From NCBI RefSeq assembly GCF_900109955.1, contig NZ_FOJB01000001.1:2604001-2668000 (forward strand): a stretch of DNA of 64,000 nucleotides. The letters are read 5' to 3'. Made by a program: the position numbers and the translations under genes. The notes under the pieces are model-generated. The model did not search any database, was not told where the DNA came from, and saw only the letters and a program-made list of their open reading frames with translations. This DNA is from Aliiroseovarius sediminilitoris (GTDB lineage Bacteria > Pseudomonadota > Alphaproteobacteria > Rhodobacterales > Rhodobacteraceae). Every line of letters begins with the position of its first letter. Position 1 is the stretch's first letter. Of this stretch, positions 25,129-34,291 are shown piece after piece.

Positions 25129-26427
25129 TTACCCCTCTTGTTTCTGCACCTTGAGGATCTTTCCCGCGGCGAACGACAGGAAAACCGCCCCAAAGCTGAA
25201 CAATGCACCCATCTTCGCAGCATCCTGCACCGGTCCGGTCGAGAAAGCGACTGAGGCCACGAACAATGATACGGTAAAGCCGATTGCCGCTACGAAGCCA
25301 ATCACGATCAGATCGACCGCGCGCATCCCCGCTGGCAACCCAAGCCGCATGGGATAAGCCGCAAGCCACCCCATGATGAAGATACCAACGGGTTTCCCGA
25401 TGATCAGGCCAGCCAAAACCAGCCATGTTGCCTCGGAGATCGCACTGAATTCCACCCCGGCATTTAAGAGGCCAAAGAAGAACAGCACGATGTCCACCGG
25501 AATGGCCAGCCCGTGCTCCATGTCGTTCAGGATGTCGTGGAGGTATCTTTCAGCCTCGGCAAAGATGCCGAACGCGCGATCGGCGTGCGGAATGGCCGGA
25601 ATGACCGGCAAAAGGCCCAGCGCCGGATGAATGCCCGATTGCGCAAAGCCAAACCAGCTCAGACAGCCCGCAATGGCATAGGGATACCATTTCAGGTTCT
25701 TGCGCATCCAGGTCGAGCGTGGGCGCAACTGATCACCACGATCCATGCGCCGCGGGAGCCAATTAAACAAAAAGAACGCTCCGGCAGACGCGACCACCGA
25801 GAGCAACAGCCACACCGGAGCCAGTTCGCCAGAGGGATAGAAAATCGCCAGAATGATCAGTCCGGCGGCATCATCGGCAATGGCCAGAAGCAACAGGAAT
25901 CGCACCGCTGGATGACCTGCCCCGAAAACCATGCGCCCGATCAAATAACTGAAGGCAATATCGGTTGCGGTTGGAATGGCCCAACCACGCGCGACCGCGT
26001 CAAAGGTCGTCGAACCCAGAAAATATGCAATTCCCAGATAGATGGCAATCGGACCCAGCATACCACCGGCTGTTGCAACCAGCGGCGTCGCTGCCTTTTT
26101 GCCGCGCAGGGATCCGTTTTCAAGAATAACGGCTTCCCAGACCTCTTTCCCGGCGATGGCGAAGAACAGTGCCATCAGGATGTCGTTGATAAGATAGTGG
26201 AATGTCACCACACGCTCGACATCGCCATATTCAAATTCAATCGCTGCTTCGCCATAGGCGTATTCCCAATAACCGATATCAACTCCGATCGTGCTGTTGA
26301 ACCACAATGGGTAATCAACAACATAATGATAAGAACTCGGATCAATATTGGCCCAGATCAGCGCAACCACAGCGCCGCTGATCAGCAGGATCGAGTAGGT
26401 CGTGATAAAATTCCATACGCGATACAT
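25129..26427 (-). CDS. nhaA: Na+/H+ antiporter NhaA
   Basis: 432 residues, about 11 membrane helices. It keeps the ion-binding paired aspartates (LLAIADDAAGLIILAI) and the GWAIPTATDIAFSYL helix. It has a longer N-terminal extracytoplasmic insert (YPLWFNSTIGVDIGYWEYAYGEAAIEFEYGDVERVV) than the second copy at 51004. It exchanges sodium for protons across the inner membrane. It stands alone, transcribed leftward. The 150 bases between it and the permease gene at 26578 hold nothing I recognise. Confidence 0.94.
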   Translation of the reverse strand: MYRVWNFITTYSILLISGAVVALIWANIDPSSYHYVVDYPLWFNSTIGVDIGYWEYAYGEAAIEFEYGDVERVVTFHYLINDILMALFFAIAGKEVWEAVILENGSLRGKKAATPLVATAGGMLGPIAIYLGIAYFLGSTTFDAVARGWAIPTATDIAFSYLIGRMVFGAGHPAVRFLLLLAIADDAAGLIILAIFYPSGELAPVWLLLSVVASAGAFFLFNWLPRRMDRGDQLRPRSTWMRKNLKWYPYAIAGCLSWFGFAQSGIHPALGLLPVIPAIPHADRAFGIFAEAERYLHDILNDMEHGLAIPVDIVLFFFGLLNAGVEFSAISEATWLVLAGLIIGKPVGIFIMGWLAAYPMRLGLPAGMRAVDLIVIGFVAAIGFTVSLFVASVAFSTGPVQDAAKMGALFSFGAVFLSFAAGKILKVQKQEG

Positions 26428-26577
26428 AAGATGCCCCGTCTAGTTCCGGTTTTACAAACAGGTCGCGTCCCGGCGATGAAAGGCTGGGGCGCGACCTTTG
26501 TGTTCGTTCAGTTCAGGAAATACTTCAACTGGGGTCAAACGACAATGGTCGAGAGCAATATCTGTTTCACATATGGT

Positions 26578-27627
26578 TCAGGCAGCCATCCCCCAGATGA
26601 GTCCCGCAGCAACCGCGCCGATCATGGCCAGTCCAAGATAGGCCGCGAATACGCGAGGTTTGACCAACGCCCAGACCGCCATGGCGGCGGGAATGCTGCT
26701 GACCCCACCCGCTATTACGAAGGACATAGCCGCACCGTCTGACATACCCTGTTCCAACAGGGCCGCCACCATGGGCACCGCTGCATATCCGTTCAGATAG
26801 GCCGGCGCACCGACAAGTGCAGCCAGCAAGATCGGCCCAAAGCCTGTCCCGCCCAGCACTTGCGCGACAAGTTCGGCGGGCACGTAGCGCAGCATCAGAG
26901 CTTCGATCAAATAGGCCAGAAGCAACCATTTTGTCAGGAACAGCGCATTTTCGATTGCCGTTTTCTGAAATGTCGAACGTCGCGCGCCCTCGCTCCAGAA
27001 GCGCCAATTGACTGCACCGGAGTAGATCTCTGCGCCGGATCCAGTGCCACAACCTGACGATGAACAGCATGCCGGTGCGGGCGTGTTTTTCAACGGGTCT
27101 GTAAACAACGCCGACTTCGCCAGGGCCTTGACGGTAAACCCGCCGAACAACCCGATCGACACCGCCGCGATTGATTTTGCCACGGCGAACTCGGTGCCCA
27201 GTGTGCCGGTTGTGATGGCAAACATTGCCGGGTCCATCAATGGCGAAGACAGCCAGAACGCCATGACCGCGCCCAAGGGTGCGCCGATCGCGAGCAGGGC
27301 CGCGATGAAAGGGATCACTTCGCAGGAACAGAAAGGTGACAAACCTCCTGCGAATGCCGCCACCACGATCATACGCGCCTCGCGACCTTCGAACGCACTT
27401 GCCAAAAGGTTCTCTGCCCCCGTTGCCTTCAGGTAAGCTACAGAAAGGATCGCAAACAGGATAAACGGCGCCGTGTTCGTCAGCGCTGTCAGCGCGAAAG
27501 TGATCGTGGACCACAATTCTGTCGGTGCAAACAGCACGAGAAGAGTTGGAATGAGCAGGATGGCAATCCAGGCCTTGTCGATGGTCCAATGCTTCGAGGT
27601 CGTTCGGGAATGCGTTGTGTCAGCCAT
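26578..27627 (-). CDS. DUF318/ArsP-like permease, probable metal(loid) efflux
   Basis: 349 residues and about eight to ten membrane helices. It has the family motif GLSPFCSCEVIPFIAALLA and a second-half partner VIAGGVSSIPAAMAVWAL. A cytoplasmic loop is cysteine-rich (PAPACCSSSGCGTGSG). DUF318 members export organoarsenicals (ArsP) or copper/zinc (SO_0444 type). The gene follows an ArsR-family repressor by ten bases in the same direction, which supports metal-controlled efflux. The ATG at 27627 begins before the first helix. The substrate cannot be decided from the sequence. Confidence 0.85.
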   Translation of the reverse strand: MADTTHSRTTSKHWTIDKAWIAILLIPTLLVLFAPTELWSTITFALTALTNTAPFILFAILSVAYLKATGAENLLASAFEGREARMIVVAAFAGGLSPFCSCEVIPFIAALLAIGAPLGAVMAFWLSSPLMDPAMFAITTGTLGTEFAVAKSIAAVSIGLFGGFTVKALAKSALFTDPLKNTPAPACCSSSGCGTGSGAEIYSGAVNWRFWSEGARRSTFQKTAIENALFLTKWLLLAYLIEALMLRYVPAELVAQVLGGTGFGPILLAALVGAPAYLNGYAAVPMVAALLEQGMSDGAAMSFVIAGGVSSIPAAMAVWALVKPRVFAAYLGLAMIGAVAAGLIWGMAA

Positions 27628-27637
27628 GATCCTGGCC

Positions 27638-27961
27638 CTACTTGTCTGGGCAATCGGCACAGCATTCCGACAAAAGATAGTCGGACAGCGCGCGCATCAC
27701 TTCATATTCGGCTGCCGCGCAAATAATGCTGCGACCTTGCTTCTTCTGCTTTACCAACCCGGCTGCTGCAAGGATTTTCATGTGGTGGGTCAGGGTCGAC
27801 CCCGTGATCCCACAGCGTTCCCCCAGGGCGCCAATCGGCAGCCCCTCAGGCCCCGCGCGCACCAGGATGCGCAAAACGGACAGGCGGTGTTCAGACCCGA
27901 GCGCGGCAAATTGCGAGGCCGCAATATCGACTTGGAGCGGTTCAAGAGATTCGTGTTTCAT
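27638..27961 (-). CDS. ArsR-family metal-responsive repressor
   Basis: 107 residues, a single winged helix: FAALGSEHRLSVLRILVRAGPEGLPIGALGERCGITGSTLTHHMKILAAAGLVKQKKQGRSIICAA. The recognition helix lacks the ELCVCDL cysteine pair of classical ArsR, but the C-terminus has CCADCPDK, a possible metal site. It is transcribed with the downstream permease. The start codon is buried in a perfect 18-bp palindrome (27959-27976), fitting autorepression. Confidence 0.92.
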   Translation of the reverse strand: MKHESLEPLQVDIAASQFAALGSEHRLSVLRILVRAGPEGLPIGALGERCGITGSTLTHHMKILAAAGLVKQKKQGRSIICAAAEYEVMRALSDYLLSECCADCPDK

Positions 27962-27976
27962 ATTTCTAGAAATATG
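27959..27976. promoter_or_regulatory. Perfect 18-bp palindrome over the arsR start codon
   Basis: CATATTTCTAGAAATATG is an exact palindrome that includes the start codon (27959-27961) of the ArsR-family gene. A second palindrome TCGACA-AA-TGTCGA lies at 28005-28018, toward the divergent UDG gene. The first is the probable repressor operator. Confidence 0.65.
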
Positions 27977-28057
27977 GAAATGATAACCAATAGCAAGCCT
28001 TATCTCGACAAATGTCGAAATGTTGCACCCCCTGTCCGGAGCGCCTAGCTTGAGGCA

Positions 28058-28663
28058 ATGCCCAGCTTGACAGATGACATCAGGGCCTGCCGTTTATGTG
28101 CCGACCGTTTTGCTGCCACTCAGACAGGCCATTCCCCCCGACCGGTGGTCTGGTTTCAGCCTGGCGCACGGGTCCGCATCATCGGGCAAGCGCCGGGGCT
28201 GCGTGTGCACAAGTCTGGCCTGCCCTTCGACGATCCGTCGGGGGATCGCCTGCGCAGTTGGATGGGGGTGGACCGAGACACGTTCTATGATCAAGCTCGC
28301 ATCGCCATCACCCCCATGGCGTTTTGCTTTCCGGGCTACGATGCAAAGGGCTCGGACCTGCCGCCGCCCCGGATCTGCGCAAAGACATGGGCGGATCGCG
28401 TGGACAGCACTCTTGCTGAAACATCCGTGACGCTTCTGGTCGGGGGCTATGCGCAAGCGCGGCATCTTGGCCGGAGGAAAGGAGTGACGGACACCGTCAA
28501 AGCCTGGCGCGATCATGCGCCGCGGCTGTTTCCCTTGCCTCATCCGTCATGGCGCAATACGGGATGGCTGAAGAAAAACCCTTGGTTCGAAGCCGAACTT
28601 TTGCCGGTTCTGCAATCCCGACTGGCAGAGGTGCTTTTATACCCAAGCGTAAAGGACGCATGA
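28058..28663 (+). CDS. Uracil-DNA glycosylase superfamily protein
   Basis: 201 residues. The motif RIIGQAPGLRVHKSGLPFDDPSGDRLRSWMG matches motif A of family 4-like glycosylases, and PLPHPSWRNTGWLKKNPWF matches the C-terminal HPS loop. Four cysteines (CRLC near the N-terminus, CFPGY and PRICAKTW) could hold an iron-sulfur cluster as in family 4/5 enzymes. It probably removes uracil or another damaged base. It ends overlapping the next gene. Confidence 0.82.
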   Translation: MPSLTDDIRACRLCADRFAATQTGHSPRPVVWFQPGARVRIIGQAPGLRVHKSGLPFDDPSGDRLRSWMGVDRDTFYDQARIAITPMAFCFPGYDAKGSDLPPPRICAKTWADRVDSTLAETSVTLLVGGYAQARHLGRRKGVTDTVKAWRDHAPRLFPLPHPSWRNTGWLKKNPWFEAELLPVLQSRLAEVLLYPSVKDA

Positions 28664-29451
28664 TGACCGAGACGACCCGCCTTGATGCCGCCCATGCTGC
28701 AATGCAAGCCAATCTGGAAGACGACGCAGCACGGCTTCGGTTTTATGAGCGTCTGGCAGATGGCGAACTGTTCTTGCTGCTGACCGAGGAACCGGACAGC
28801 GACGAGATTTCGCCTGACCTGTTCGAGCTTGATGGTGCAAATTTCGCGCTCGTGTTCGATCGCGAGGATCGTTTGGCCGAGTTTGTCGGTGCCCCCGCCC
28901 CCTATGCCGCACTTCCGGGTCGGTTGGTTGCCAGCATGTTGGCCGGGCAAAATGTCGGTCTGGGACTCAATCTGGGGGTCGCGCCATCTTCGATTCTGAT
29001 CCCGTCAGACGCGATGTCTTGGCTGGCCAACGCGCTGAAAACCGGGCCGAAGCAAATAGAGGCGCGCATCGCCGAAGTCAGCGCGCCAACGGCACCCGAC
29101 ACCCTGATCTCGGCGCTGGGCGTCAAGCTGTCCAGTGCAGGTGGGCTGGCAAGCCATGCTTGTTTGGTGGGCGTAACCTATGCCGATGGCCGGAAAGGGC
29201 ATCTGCTTGGCTTCGTGGATGTCGTCCCCGGTGCCGAGCACGCGTTGGCAGGAGCGGCAAACGAAGCTCTGACATTTTCGGGGCTTGAGGCGGGTGAAAT
29301 GGATGTGGGCTTCTTTGCCAACCACGATCAGGTGGCGGGCAAACTGGCGGCACTGGGTATCCGGTTCGACCTGCCTAAACCCAAACCGCAAAAGCGTTTG
29401 GCCCCGGTTGCGCCCGGATCGGACCCCAACAAGCCGCCTATTCTAAAATAG
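28663..29451 (+). CDS. SseB-domain protein
   Basis: 262 residues. The N-terminal half resembles the SseB N-terminal domain (ARLRFYERLADGELFLLLTEE, FALVFDREDRLAEF). A Pro/Lys tail closes the protein (FDLPKPKPQKRLAP). There is no signal peptide and no catalytic motif I recognise. The start at 28663 shares one base with the UDG stop and has AAGGA six bases upstream; an ATG three bases earlier is possible. Conserved beside housekeeping genes in this group, function unknown. Confidence 0.8.
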   Translation: MTETTRLDAAHAAMQANLEDDAARLRFYERLADGELFLLLTEEPDSDEISPDLFELDGANFALVFDREDRLAEFVGAPAPYAALPGRLVASMLAGQNVGLGLNLGVAPSSILIPSDAMSWLANALKTGPKQIEARIAEVSAPTAPDTLISALGVKLSSAGGLASHACLVGVTYADGRKGHLLGFVDVVPGAEHALAGAANEALTFSGLEAGEMDVGFFANHDQVAGKLAALGIRFDLPKPKPQKRLAPVAPGSDPNKPPILK

Positions 29452-29499
29452 AAACCGCAATGTGAGCCTTCGACAGACCGCCGGGACCCACCGCCGCGA

Positions 29500-29751
29500 T
29501 CAGCTTTTTGTTTTTTTCTTCTCAAGCGCGTCCAGACGTGACTTTAACGCCTCATTTTCCTCGCGTGCTTTCTGAGCCATGGAGCGCACAGCATCAAATT
29601 CTTCACGAGTCACGAAATCGCGATCTGCCAGCCAGCGGTCCATCCAGCTTTTCATCGCGGTTTCCGCTTCGTCCTTGGCGCCTTGGGCGACCCCCATGGC
29701 ATTGGTCATCAACTGGGACATATCGTCCAGGATTTTGTTGCGTGTCTGCAT
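29500..29751 (-). CDS. ubiK: UbiK/BMFP-domain accessory factor
   Basis: 83 residues: an amphipathic N-terminal helix (KILDDMSQLMTNAMGVAQGAKDEAETAMKSWMDRWLADRDFV) followed by a coiled coil (FDAVRSMAQKAREENEALKSRLDALEKK). This is the BMFP/UbiK layout, which assists ubiquinone biosynthesis with lipid-binding partners. The ATG at 29751 has GAGGAG six bases upstream; the ATG two codons earlier is too close to it. Divergent from lgt. Confidence 0.85.
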   Translation of the reverse strand: MQTRNKILDDMSQLMTNAMGVAQGAKDEAETAMKSWMDRWLADRDFVTREEFDAVRSMAQKAREENEALKSRLDALEKKKTKS

Positions 29752-29842
29752 CGGCATCTCCTCGCTTGTTGCCTCATATATGGGGATATCCGAGGCAGAG
29801 ACAAGGTTGACTTACCTCCCCTGTCAGGGTCAGGAATGTGAC

Positions 29843-30748
29843 ATGTTTTTAGCAATCTCCTTCCCCGCCATTTCACCCGACATTTTCTCGGTCGAGATTG
29901 GCAGTTTCACCTTCGCACTGCGCTGGTATGCGCTGGGTTATCTGGTCGGTATCGCCGTAGGCTGGTGGATCATTGCGCGGGCGATTTCAAAGCCGGCACT
30001 GTGGCGTGGCGACGTGCCGATGACGCGAACTCAGTTGGAAGACCTCGCCACCTGGGCAATTGTCGGCATCGTGGTAGGCGGGCGTCTGGGCTATGTGCTG
30101 TTTTATGACCCGGCATATTTCCTGCAAAACCCGCTGGATATTCCGAAGATCTGGACTGGCGGCATGTCCTTCCATGGCGGGTTTCTTGGCATTATCACAA
30201 TCACTTGGCTATATGCCCGCAAACACGGGATCGCCGTGGCCAAGCTGGCGGATCTGATGGCCATCGCTGCCCCGATTGGCATCGGACTGGTCCGGATCAC
30301 CAATTTCATCAATGCCGAGCTTTGGGGCCGCCCAACCACCGCGCCTTGGGGCGTCATATTCCCTGGCGATGCGGCGCAAAGTTGCCCGGGTTGGGACGCC
30401 GCACTTGGCGCCTGCGCGCGCCACCCCAGTCAGCTTTACGAAGCCATCCTTGAGGGGCTTTTGCTGGCCGCGATCCTTCTGACTCTGGCATTCCGACGCG
30501 GGTGGCTGAAGCGCCCGGGCATGCTGACCGGGCTGTTCTTTCTTGGCTACGGTCTGTCGCGCTTCTTTGTCGAGATTTTCCGGCAAGCGGATGCGCAATT
30601 CATCACACCAGACAATCCATGGGGCCATGTCATTCGCCTTGGAGAGTGGGGGCTAACCATGGGGCAGACCTTGACGCTGCCAATGATCGTGATTGGCGTG
30701 GCCACATTGATCTGGGCGGCCCGTCGCAACGTGGTGCCCACGCCCTGA
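29843..30748 (+). CDS. lgt: Prolipoprotein diacylglyceryl transferase
   Basis: 301 residues with seven membrane helices. Family motifs are present: GGRLGYVLFYDP, MSFHGGFLG, RITNFINAELWGRPT and RHPSQLYEAILEG. It transfers diacylglycerol from phosphatidylglycerol to the lipobox cysteine of prolipoproteins. The ATG at 29843 follows AGGA with good spacing. It shares one base with the next gene (TGATG). Confidence 0.96.
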   Translation: MFLAISFPAISPDIFSVEIGSFTFALRWYALGYLVGIAVGWWIIARAISKPALWRGDVPMTRTQLEDLATWAIVGIVVGGRLGYVLFYDPAYFLQNPLDIPKIWTGGMSFHGGFLGIITITWLYARKHGIAVAKLADLMAIAAPIGIGLVRITNFINAELWGRPTTAPWGVIFPGDAAQSCPGWDAALGACARHPSQLYEAILEGLLLAAILLTLAFRRGWLKRPGMLTGLFFLGYGLSRFFVEIFRQADAQFITPDNPWGHVIRLGEWGLTMGQTLTLPMIVIGVATLIWAARRNVVPTP

Positions 30749-31836
30749 TGACCCGACTTGCCCGGATATTGTGGCGTCGCATTGAAGCCTCCGGGCCAAT
30801 TTCGGTTGCGGATTTCATGTCAGAATGCCTGCTGCATCCGGACTACGGATATTACACGACCCGTGATCCATTTGGCGCAAGTGGCGATTTCATCACCGCA
30901 CCCGAAATCAGCCAGATGTTCGGGGAACTTCTGGGGCTAGCACTGGCGCAGGCTTGGCTTGATCAAGGTGCCCCTGCCCCCTTCGCACTGGTCGAGCTTG
31001 GGCCGGGGCGCGGCACCCTGATGGAAGACATTCTGCGCGCTACCAAAAATGTGCCGGGCTTTCTCGCCGCAGCCGAGGTTCATCTGGTCGAGGCGTCTGC
31101 GGCCCAGAAAGCAGCGCAAGCCAAGACGCTGGCGCCCCGTGCGATCATTCATCACGACACTGCCGACACCTTGCCCGAGGCACCGCTCTTTTGTGTTGCC
31201 AATGAATTTTTTGACGCCCTGCCCATTCGCCAGTTCCAGAAGGACGGCACAGGATGGCGCGAACGTCAGGTTGGTCTTGGGGAAGACAAGCTGGTGTTTG
31301 GCTTGACAACTCGCCTGCCCGTTCGCGATCTAACGTTTCGGCTGGACGACACACGCGATGGCGATCTGGTCGAGCTTTGCCCGTCTGTCCCCGCCATCAT
31401 GGCGCAGATCGCCAGCCGGATTGAAAGACACGGCGGTGCGGCCCTGATCATCGACTATGGCGATTGGCGCTCGGTCGGCGACACATTGCAAGCCATCGCG
31501 GCACACGACCATGTCGACCCGCTGCTCTGCCCCGGCGAGGCGGATCTGACCGCACATGTGGATTTCGAAGCATTGGTGCGATCAGCGACCCCACTTTCAC
31601 CACATCTTCTGACCCCGCAAGGCATCTTTCTGGAGCGGCTGGGCATTACCCAACGGGCAGAGGCATTGGCCAGCAAACTGACCGGTGACGCGTTGGACGC
31701 GCATGTCAAAGCGCACCGACGCTTGACGCACCCGGATGAAATGGGGACGCTCTTCAAAGTGCTCGGACTGACTCGCGCAGATGCGCCTGACCTGCCCGGC
31801 CTGATCCGAACACCCAACCAAGCTGACCTGGCATGA
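30748..31836 (+). CDS. SAM-dependent methyltransferase, MidA/NDUFAF7 family
   Basis: 362 residues. Motifs include FMSECLLHPDYGYYTTRDPFGASGDFITAPEISQMFGE, LVELGPGRGTLMEDILR (SAM binding) and VANEFFDALPIRQF. The eukaryotic homologue dimethylates an arginine of complex I subunit NDUFS2; the bacterial role is presumed similar. It lies between lgt and pgeF with overlapping ends, a frequent alphaproteobacterial arrangement. Confidence 0.9.
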   Translation: MTRLARILWRRIEASGPISVADFMSECLLHPDYGYYTTRDPFGASGDFITAPEISQMFGELLGLALAQAWLDQGAPAPFALVELGPGRGTLMEDILRATKNVPGFLAAAEVHLVEASAAQKAAQAKTLAPRAIIHHDTADTLPEAPLFCVANEFFDALPIRQFQKDGTGWRERQVGLGEDKLVFGLTTRLPVRDLTFRLDDTRDGDLVELCPSVPAIMAQIASRIERHGGAALIIDYGDWRSVGDTLQAIAAHDHVDPLLCPGEADLTAHVDFEALVRSATPLSPHLLTPQGIFLERLGITQRAEALASKLTGDALDAHVKAHRRLTHPDEMGTLFKVLGLTRADAPDLPGLIRTPNQADLA

Positions 31837-32591
31837 CCCTTGAAATCATCACTTCAAACGCCTTGGCACCCCTGAAACACGGCTTTTTCACGCGCCGGGG
31901 CGGGGCATCGTCGGGCGTTTATGCCGGATTGAATTGCGGGATAGGAAGTCAGGATCAGTCCGAACTGGTGATGATCAACCGGGAACGTGTGGCTGGCGCG
32001 ATGGGCGTCGAGCCCAACAATCTGTGCGGCGTTCATCAGGTTCATTCGCCCGATGTGGTCACACTGCATGAACCGGTCAACGGCGCCAAACCAAAAGCCG
32101 ATGCGCTTGTCACGGCCACGCCGGGTCTTGTCTTGACGATCCTGACCGCTGATTGCCAACCGGTGCTTTTTGCGGACCGCAATGCCGGTGTCATCGGCGC
32201 GGCCCATGCCGGTTGGAAAGGCGCGCTTGGCGGAGTGCTTGAGGCTACGATCGACGCAATGACCGCGCTGGGGGCCACGCGTGGTGGCATCACGGCCATC
32301 ATCGGGCCGACGATCAGTCAACGCGCTTATGAGGTCGGGCCGGAGTTCTTTGACGATTTCATGATCGAAAACCCTGACTATGGCCGCTTTTTCGCAGGCG
32401 GCGAGGGGGATCGCGCGCTGTTCGATCTGCCGGGCTTTGGCCTTCACCTGCTGCGCGAAGCCGGGGTTGGTCATGCTGAATGGGTCGGCCACTGCACGTA
32501 TTCCGACCCGGACCGTTTCTATTCCTACCGGCGCAGTTGCCATAAGAATGAATCGGACTATGGCCGCCTGATCTCGGCCATTCGTCTTTAG
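31833..32591 (+). CDS. pgeF: Peptidoglycan editing factor PgeF (YfiH/laccase-like)
   Basis: 252 residues. It has the conserved HGFFTRRGGASSGVYAGLN start, TADCQPVLFAD, GAAHAGWKGALGG and HCTYSDPDRFYSYRR; His and Cys in these motifs bind a metal (the first His-Gly-Phe-Phe, Asp-Cys and the two later His). PgeF prevents misincorporation of amino acids into peptidoglycan. The start overlaps the methyltransferase stop by four bases. Confidence 0.94.
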   Translation: MTLEIITSNALAPLKHGFFTRRGGASSGVYAGLNCGIGSQDQSELVMINRERVAGAMGVEPNNLCGVHQVHSPDVVTLHEPVNGAKPKADALVTATPGLVLTILTADCQPVLFADRNAGVIGAAHAGWKGALGGVLEATIDAMTALGATRGGITAIIGPTISQRAYEVGPEFFDDFMIENPDYGRFFAGGEGDRALFDLPGFGLHLLREAGVGHAEWVGHCTYSDPDRFYSYRRSCHKNESDYGRLISAIRL

Positions 32592-32604
32592 AAACCGTTG
32601 GGCA

Positions 32605-33105
32605 TCAGGGTGCCGCACCCAGTCGGGCTTCCAGCACATCAAATGGCACACCGGGCTCGTCCTTCGCCCCACGAATGACCAACGAGGTTTTGACCGACGC
32701 CACGTTGTCGGCCGCTGTCAACTCTTCGGTCAGGAAGGTCTGAAACGTGGACAAATCCGGTGCCACGCATTTCAGAACGAAATCCACTTCGCCATTCAGC
32801 ATATGACATTCGCGAACCAGCGACCAACCCCGGCACTGGTTTTCGAACGCAGACAAATCTGCCTCGGCCTGACTGACAAGGCCGACCATGGCGAACACCT
32901 GCACTTCGAAACCAAGCGCGCGTGCATCAACATCGGCGTGATAGCCACGGATAAGCCCCTGTTCTTCCAGCGTTCTGACCCGCCGCAAACAGGGGGGGGC
33001 AGAAATGCCCACCCGCTTGGCCAGTTCGACATTCGTCATGCGACCATCTGCCTGAAGCTCGGCAAGAATCATGCGATCAATCGGATCAAGTTTGCTTACG
33101 GTCAT
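32605..33105 (-). CDS. Lrp/AsnC family transcriptional regulator
   Basis: 166 residues: the N-terminal helix-turn-helix (LDPIDRMILAELQADGRMTNVELAKRVGISAPPCLRRVRTLEEQGLI) and the C-terminal RAM/ligand domain (VQVFAMVGL, REC-HMLNGEVDFVLKCVAPDLSTFQTFL). The ATG at 33105 starts the family-typical MTVSKLDPID; the longer frame to 33294 is intergenic. Divergent from trxB, with direct repeats between them that may be its own sites. Confidence 0.93.
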   Translation of the reverse strand: MTVSKLDPIDRMILAELQADGRMTNVELAKRVGISAPPCLRRVRTLEEQGLIRGYHADVDARALGFEVQVFAMVGLVSQAEADLSAFENQCRGWSLVRECHMLNGEVDFVLKCVAPDLSTFQTFLTEELTAADNVASVKTSLVIRGAKDEPGVPFDVLEARLGAAP

Positions 33106-33193
33106 TGATGAACCTTCTCGGGTGGGTCCACTGATCCCGGCAGAACCAGAGTTTTCGTTGGAAATTGCGCAGAGATTACTCGCCAACGTCTGA

Positions 33194-33224
33194 ATGCGCA
33201 ACAATCTTTCGCGCATGCGCAACA
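33194..33224. promoter_or_regulatory. Direct repeats between lrp-like gene and trxB
   Basis: ATGCGCAACA occurs at 33194-33203 and 33215-33224, 21 bases (two helical turns) apart. The second copy overlaps the palindrome GCGCATGCGC (33211-33220). Helical phasing on one face is the usual pattern for Lrp-family octamers, so these may be autoregulatory sites that also affect trxB. Confidence 0.45.
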
Positions 33225-33349
33225 TAATTTCTGCGTGAACAGACAATGATACGCCGCGTTGTCTTTCCTTCCAAAGCGCGCACGGGCTTTCCACCAGCCG
33301 CCGGTCGCCTTATATGCGTTGGAAACCCAGAAGGCTCAAGGAAATCCGC

Positions 33350-34291
33350 ATGTCCGAAACACGTAACACAAAAGTCCTTATCATTGGCTCCGGCCCGGCT
33401 GGCTATACCGCTGCCGTTTACGCGTCCCGCGCGATGCTGGAACCAATCCTTGTGCAGGGCATGGAACCCGGTGGTCAGTTAACCACGACCACCGAGGTCG
33501 AGAACTGGCCGGGCGAAACCGAAATCCAGGGGCCCGATCTGATGGTCAATATGGAAGCGCACGCCAAAGCGGTGGGCACCGAGGTCATTGGCGACTTGAT
33601 CACCGATCTGGACCTGTCAGAACGCCCCTTCACAGCCACCGGTGACAGCGGCACGATCTACAAGGCTGATGCGGTTATTCTGGCTACCGGCGCGCGTGCC
33701 AAATGGTTGGGACTGGACAGCGAAGAGAAATTCAAAGGCTTCGGCGTGTCGGCTTGCGCCACATGTGATGGTTTTTTCTATCGCGGACAGGAGATTGTCG
33801 TGATCGGCGGCGGCAACACCGCTGTTGAGGAAGCGCTGTTCCTGACCAACTTCGCGTCCAAAGTGACGCTGGTTCACCGCCGCGACGAGCTGCGCGCCGA
33901 GAAAATCCTGATCAATCGCCTTATGAAGAACGAAAAGATCGTGCCCCTGTGGGATCACACGTTGGAAGAGGTCGTGGGCGATGAAAACCCGCTGGGCGTC
34001 ACCGGGGTGCGGGTCAAACACGTCAAAACGGGCGAGATCACAGAAATCCCGGCCAAGGGCGTCTTCATCGCCATCGGCCACGCGCCCGCGAACGAGTTGG
34101 TGAAGGACGTCCTGGAAACCCATATGGGTGGCTATGTGGTGACGAAACCGGATTCGACCGCGACCTCGATCCCCGGCGTTTTTGCAGCAGGCGATCTGAC
34201 AGATTATAAATATCGTCAGGCTGTGACCTCCGCCGGTATGGGCTGCATGGCCGCGCTTGAGGCCGAACACTTTCTTGCCGAACAAGAATGA
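33350..34291 (+). CDS. trxB: Thioredoxin-disulfide reductase
   Basis: 313 residues. FAD-binding [18 protein letters not shown], redox-active [13 protein letters not shown]-binding [16 protein letters not shown] and the FAD-binding [28 protein letters not shown] are all present. It reduces thioredoxin with NADPH. Next to the sulfate-activation gene this fits a reductive sulfur-assimilation context. The stop overlaps the start of the broken RES gene. Confidence 0.96.
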   Translation: MSETRNTKVLIIGSGPAGYTAAVYASRAMLEPILVQGMEPGGQLTTTTEVENWPGETEIQGPDLMVNMEAHAKAVGTEVIGDLITDLDLSERPFTATGDSGTIYKADAVILATGARAKWLGLDSEEKFKGFGVSACATCDGFFYRGQEIVVIGGGNTAVEEALFLTNFASKVTLVHRRDELRAEKILINRLMKNEKIVPLWDHTLEEVVGDENPLGVTGVRVKHVKTGEITEIPAKGVFIAIGHAPANELVKDVLETHMGGYVVTKPDSTATSIPGVFAAGDLTDYKYRQAVTSAGMGCMAALEAEHFLAEQE

